A stretch of 64,000 nucleotides of DNA from Lishizhenia tianjinensis (GTDB lineage Bacteria; Bacteroidota; Bacteroidia; Flavobacteriales_D; Crocinitomicaceae). Positions 60,823 to 64,000 of this stretch are shown here, piece after piece. The stretch's first letter is position 1. The number at the start of each line of letters is the position of its first letter. Below the pieces are notes generated by a model. It was not told the DNA's origin. It was given only the letters and a program-made list of their open reading frames with translations, and searched no databases. The position numbers and the translations under genes were made by a program. The stretch is taken from NCBI GenBank assembly GCA_943330745.2, contig CALQIX020000014.1:1-64000 (forward strand), read 5' to 3'.

Positions 60823-63800
60823 TTGAATCGGAGAAAAATTAAAAATAGGTCGTTTGATAAGTGGTTGGTTTTATCACACTTTATTTTCGTCGGTTTTGGT
60901 TTTTTGGCACAAGACACCACCTTACAATATCCAATATCCAACCCATTAGACCCAACATTAAATACACCGCAAAGTTTTGATTTTGGTGATCCAAGTTCTG
61001 TTGAACAAACGGTGGTTTATGATCCCGTTACAGGAAAATACATTTTTACAGAACGAATGAGTAATGGTTTGTATTATCGATACCCGTCTATGATGACCTT
61101 AGAAGAGTATTTGGAATATGAACGAAAAAAATCAACAACATTAAATTGGCAAAAAAAGATTGAAGAACAAACAGAAAAAGGCCGCCCATTTGAGTTGCCG
61201 ATTAAAGTTGGTAGTAAATTGTTTGCAGACTTTTTTGGTGGAAATGAAATTGTGTTAAGACCTCAAGGTCAGGTGGAAGTTTCGCTTGGCGCCAATTATT
61301 CTAGATATGATAATCCAATCTTGCCGCTGAGACAAAGACAGATTACCCGTTTTGATTTTAACCAGCAAATTCAAATGAATTTAGTGGGACAAATTGGCTC
61401 TAAACTGAAAATAAATACCAGTTATAATACCCAAGCGGCTTTTGATTTTGATAATATTTCAAAATTAGAACACACGGGCAATGAAGATCAAATTTTACAA
61501 AAAATAGCCTTAGGACAAATTACCTTTGATTCTCCAACTTCATTGATTCAAGGATCCTCCACCTTGTTTGGTGCCAAGGCTCAATTAAAATTTGGTCGTT
61601 CTTATTGGGATTTATTTGCTGCCACTTCGAAAGGAAAAAGACAAGAAATAAATATTACTGGAAAATCTCAAGTGCAAAAATTTGAGTTGGGTGCAGATAA
61701 ATACGAAGCAAATAGACATTACTTTTTGAATCTATACCATCACGATAATTATGATGCAGCGATGGCTACCCTTCCTGTTGTTAGTTCCACAGCATATATT
61801 ACCCGAATTGAAGTTTGGTTAACCAATCGCACAAATAACACAGAAAATACCAGGAACATTGTTGCTTTCGCCGATTTGGGAGAGGCAAAACCAGCTAATT
61901 GTCAGGGAAATCCTGGTGGGTATGCAACAGAAATTAGGCCAGACAATGAATCAAATAATTTGTATCAATGGGCCTCTTCTCAACCACAGATTCGTGCTTT
62001 TCAAAATGCAGTAACCTCGCTCGCAACACAGGTGACAGCTCCGGGGCCATTTACGCAAGCAGTGCATTATGAAAAAGTTGAAAATGCGCGCAAATTAACC
62101 GAACAAGAATATACGTACAATGCATTATTGGGATATGTCTCATTAAATACCCCGCTAAATAATGATGAGGTTTTAGCAGTTGCATACGAATACACCTACA
62201 ATGGTGAAACGTTTCAAGTAGGTGAACTTTCAACAGATGGCGCTCAAGGACAAGAAGCGCTGGTGTTAAAATTATTAAAACCAACCATTACAAATCCGAG
62301 AAATAAAGTATGGGATTTGATGATGAAAAATGTTTATTCCATCGGTGCTTTTCAGGTAGATCAGACAGGGTTCAAAATTGATATACTTTATAACAATAGA
62401 GAGACTTCGGTGAATGTACCTTATTTTCCTATGACTGGTGTTGACGATCGTCAAATCGTTACGCTATTGGAAATGGACAAATTGAATCAAAATAATCAAC
62501 CATTTACAGATGGAGTTTTCGATTTTGTTCCTTTTACAATAACAGGAAATAAGATGGAAAATGGTGGAACTATCAATAAAAAAAATGGACGTATCTATTT
62601 TTCAACGATTGAACCTTTCGGAAAAACGCTTCAATCCAAATTAGTTGCAGCAGGAATAGCACCAACGTTAATTGATCAAGTTATTTATACAGAATTGTAT
62701 GATTCAACAATAACTGCCGCTCAACAAATTCCAGCTAAAAATAGATTTTCATTTAAAGGGGAATACCAATCTTCAATTACTTCGGATATTCCACTGAATG
62801 CACTTAATGTTCCGCAAGGCGCAGTAACCGTAACGGCTGGTGGAATAAAATTGACCGAGGGATTGGATTATTCTGTAGACTATAATTTGGGGCGGGTAAA
62901 AATATTGAATACTGGAATTTTAGAGTCTAATACCCCAATAAAAATTTCAATTGAAAGTAATTCTGTGTTTGGTTTCCAAGCAAGATCAATGATTGGCGGT
63001 AGATATAGTTATCGATTGAGTGATAAGTTTAATGTTGGTGCTACTGCTTTGCGGATGCTTGAGCGACCGGTTACTCAAAAGGTAGATATTGGCAACGAGC
63101 CGTTTAAAAACACCATGATTGGAGTAGATTTAGCATTCAAAACAAATTTGCCCTTCTTGACAAAACTAGTAGATTTTTTACCGGGTATTTCAACGAGTGC
63201 AATGTCAACCTTATCATTTACCGGTGAGGTAGCGCGATTAATTCCGGGCCAACCAAGAGCAATAAACAAAGAAGGAACGTCTTATGTTGATGATTTTGAA
63301 GCGTCACAAAGCGCAATTGATTTGCGTCAGTTTTCTTCTTGGAGAATGGCTTCTGTACCACAAGGTCAGCCAGATTTATTTCCAGAGGCCCAAACAAAGA
63401 CGCTTGCTGCTGGATATAAACGAGCCAAATTATCTTGGTATGTAATTGACCCTGTTTTCTATCAAGGAAACTCGTTGACTCCCCAACATATTAAGCAGAA
63501 TCCACAAATGTTAGCCGATAGTAGAATGAGGTTAGTCAATCAGGTGGATATTTTCCCGAACCTACAAATGCAATATGGATCAATACCAAATATTCCAATT
63601 CTTGATTTAGCTTTTTATCCGAAAGAGCGGGGCATGTATAATTACGACAAGTCAAGCACTATAAATCCGGATGGAACATTTACCAATCCCGAAAATCGAT
63701 GGGGCGGTGTAATGCGCTCATTAACTACGAATGATTTTGAGTTGGCAAACATTGAGTTTATTCAGTTTTGGGTGTTGGATCCTTTTAACGATGACGCTGA

Positions 63801-64000
63801 AAATGCAAACCCAAATTCCATGCATACCGGAGGAGATTTTTACATCAACTTGGGTAACATTTCTGAAGACATTTTACCGGATTCTAGAAAAAGTTTTGAA
63901 AATGGGCTACCTCCTTTAGGAACATCCATAACAGACAATTTAGACACAACCGCTTGGTCCAAAATCTCTACGCAACAAGTAGTCGTTAATGCTTTTGATA
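60823..64000 (+). CDS. sprA: T9SS outer-membrane translocon protein SprA (Sov), N-terminal part
   Basis: The frame is open from 60823 to the right edge, giving at least 1059 residues of a protein that is typically ~2400. SprA forms the giant 36-strand outer-membrane barrel of the type IX secretion system. The signal peptide starts from a TTG two bases after the ruvA stop (MNRRKIKNRSFDKWLVLSH, then hydrophobic, ending LAQDTT). SprA landmarks are FELPIKVGSKLFADFFGGNE, LRPQGQVEVSLGANYSRYDN, NQQIQMNLVGQIGSKLKINT, the plug/gate region (GTSYVDDFEASQSAIDLRQF) and SWRMASVPQGQ. The barrel's C-terminal strands lie outside the window. It exports the T9SS cargo proteins encoded at 6265, 28582 and probably 1-3941. 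Confidence 0.94.
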   Translation, partial: MNRRKIKNRSFDKWLVLSHFIFVGFGFLAQDTTLQYPISNPLDPTLNTPQSFDFGDPSSVEQTVVYDPVTGKYIFTERMSNGLYYRYPSMMTLEEYLEYERKKSTTLNWQKKIEEQTEKGRPFELPIKVGSKLFADFFGGNEIVLRPQGQVEVSLGANYSRYDNPILPLRQRQITRFDFNQQIQMNLVGQIGSKLKINTSYNTQAAFDFDNISKLEHTGNEDQILQKIALGQITFDSPTSLIQGSSTLFGAKAQLKFGRSYWDLFAATSKGKRQEINITGKSQVQKFELGADKYEANRHYFLNLYHHDNYDAAMATLPVVSSTAYITRIEVWLTNRTNNTENTRNIVAFADLGEAKPANCQGNPGGYATEIRPDNESNNLYQWASSQPQIRAFQNAVTSLATQVTAPGPFTQAVHYEKVENARKLTEQEYTYNALLGYVSLNTPLNNDEVLAVAYEYTYNGETFQVGELSTDGAQGQEALVLKLLKPTITNPRNKVWDLMMKNVYSIGAFQVDQTGFKIDILYNNRETSVNVPYFPMTGVDDRQIVTLLEMDKLNQNNQPFTDGVFDFVPFTITGNKMENGGTINKKNGRIYFSTIEPFGKTLQSKLVAAGIAPTLIDQVIYTELYDSTITAAQQIPAKNRFSFKGEYQSSITSDIPLNALNVPQGAVTVTAGGIKLTEGLDYSVDYNLGRVKILNTGILESNTPIKISIESNSVFGFQARSMIGGRYSYRLSDKFNVGATALRMLERPVTQKVDIGNEPFKNTMIGVDLAFKTNLPFLTKLVDFLPGISTSAMSTLSFTGEVARLIPGQPRAINKEGTSYVDDFEASQSAIDLRQFSSWRMASVPQGQPDLFPEAQTKTLAAGYKRAKLSWYVIDPVFYQGNSLTPQHIKQNPQMLADSRMRLVNQVDIFPNLQMQYGSIPNIPILDLAFYPKERGMYNYDKSSTINPDGTFTNPENRWGGVMRSLTTNDFELANIEFIQFWVLDPFNDDAENANPNSMHTGGDFYINLGNISEDILPDSRKSFENGLPPLGTSITDNLDTTAWSKISTQQVVVNAFD

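Overview
The window is a low-GC stretch of chromosome from a member of the Bacteroidota, most likely the Flavobacteriales. A Crocinitomicaceae/Fluviicola-like organism is my guess, at low confidence. The evidence is a type IX secretion system (T9SS) with its cargo (the start of sprA at the right edge, two proteins with C-terminal T9SS sorting domains, a giant PKD-type adhesin at the left edge), Bacteroidota gene orders (purH-mreBCD-mrdA-rodA, ruvA-sprA, DUF4175-ATPase-ybeY-mnmG), and the Bacteroidota -7 promoter box TAnnTTTG in front of many genes. Shine-Dalgarno sequences are mostly absent. I saw no rRNA, tRNA, CRISPR array, insertion sequence or prophage.

Layout. 1-7845: adhesin, cation efflux protein, a TonB-C/beta-barrel fusion and a T9SS cargo protein. 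7948-14586: mutS, a SpoU-type RNA methyltransferase, a sugar-transfer ATP-grasp protein with an unknown secreted partner, and a DEAD-box helicase. 14587-17609: a small accessory islet with a toxin-antitoxin pair (toxin shortened), two gene remnants, two orphan membrane proteins and a duplicated intergenic repeat. 17610-30042: a degenerate DEAD-box-like protein, a metallophosphoesterase, an ABC exporter with a LolA-like protein, an AlgI/AlgX-like O-acetylation pair, a thiolase, and a surface trio (lipoprotein, beta-barrel, T9SS cargo). 30152-40656: purH and the rod-shape/peptidoglycan cluster mreB-mreC-mreD-PBP2-rodA-PBP1A, followed by a lone CoA-transferase subunit A. 40653-42580: a GT9 glycosyltransferase, a small lipoprotein and rpiB. 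42581-43177: AT-rich non-coding DNA with a perfect 40-bp palindrome. 43178-49267: DUF4175 protein, anti-sigma-type ATPase, ybeY, and mnmG flanked by two parS sites. 49631-55420 (minus strand): HAD phosphatase, beta-propeller-like protein, CNNM/CorC protein, purD, purQ, membrane protein. 55554-64000: DksA-like protein, lspA, three tandem ssb genes, malic enzyme, ruvA, and the first ~1059 residues of sprA.

Functional themes are envelope construction (elongasome, lipoprotein processing, surface polysaccharide modification, T9SS export), purine synthesis (purH, purD, purQ) and DNA maintenance (mutS, ruvA, three SSBs, parS sites). The two parS sites suggest this segment lies near the replication origin.

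No complete new multi-gene system is obvious. The best candidates for something undescribed are the catalytically degenerate single-RecA-domain DEAD-box relative at 17610-18158, the array of three tail-less SSB paralogues at 56617-57667, the TonB-C/outer-membrane-barrel fusion at 5064-6092, and the 40-bp palindrome at 42915-42954. Several start codons were placed by using the -7 box: in many genes a TTG overlapping the box looks like a start, but the real ATG or GTG lies 4-20 nt downstream, which implies very short leaders or leaderless mRNAs.
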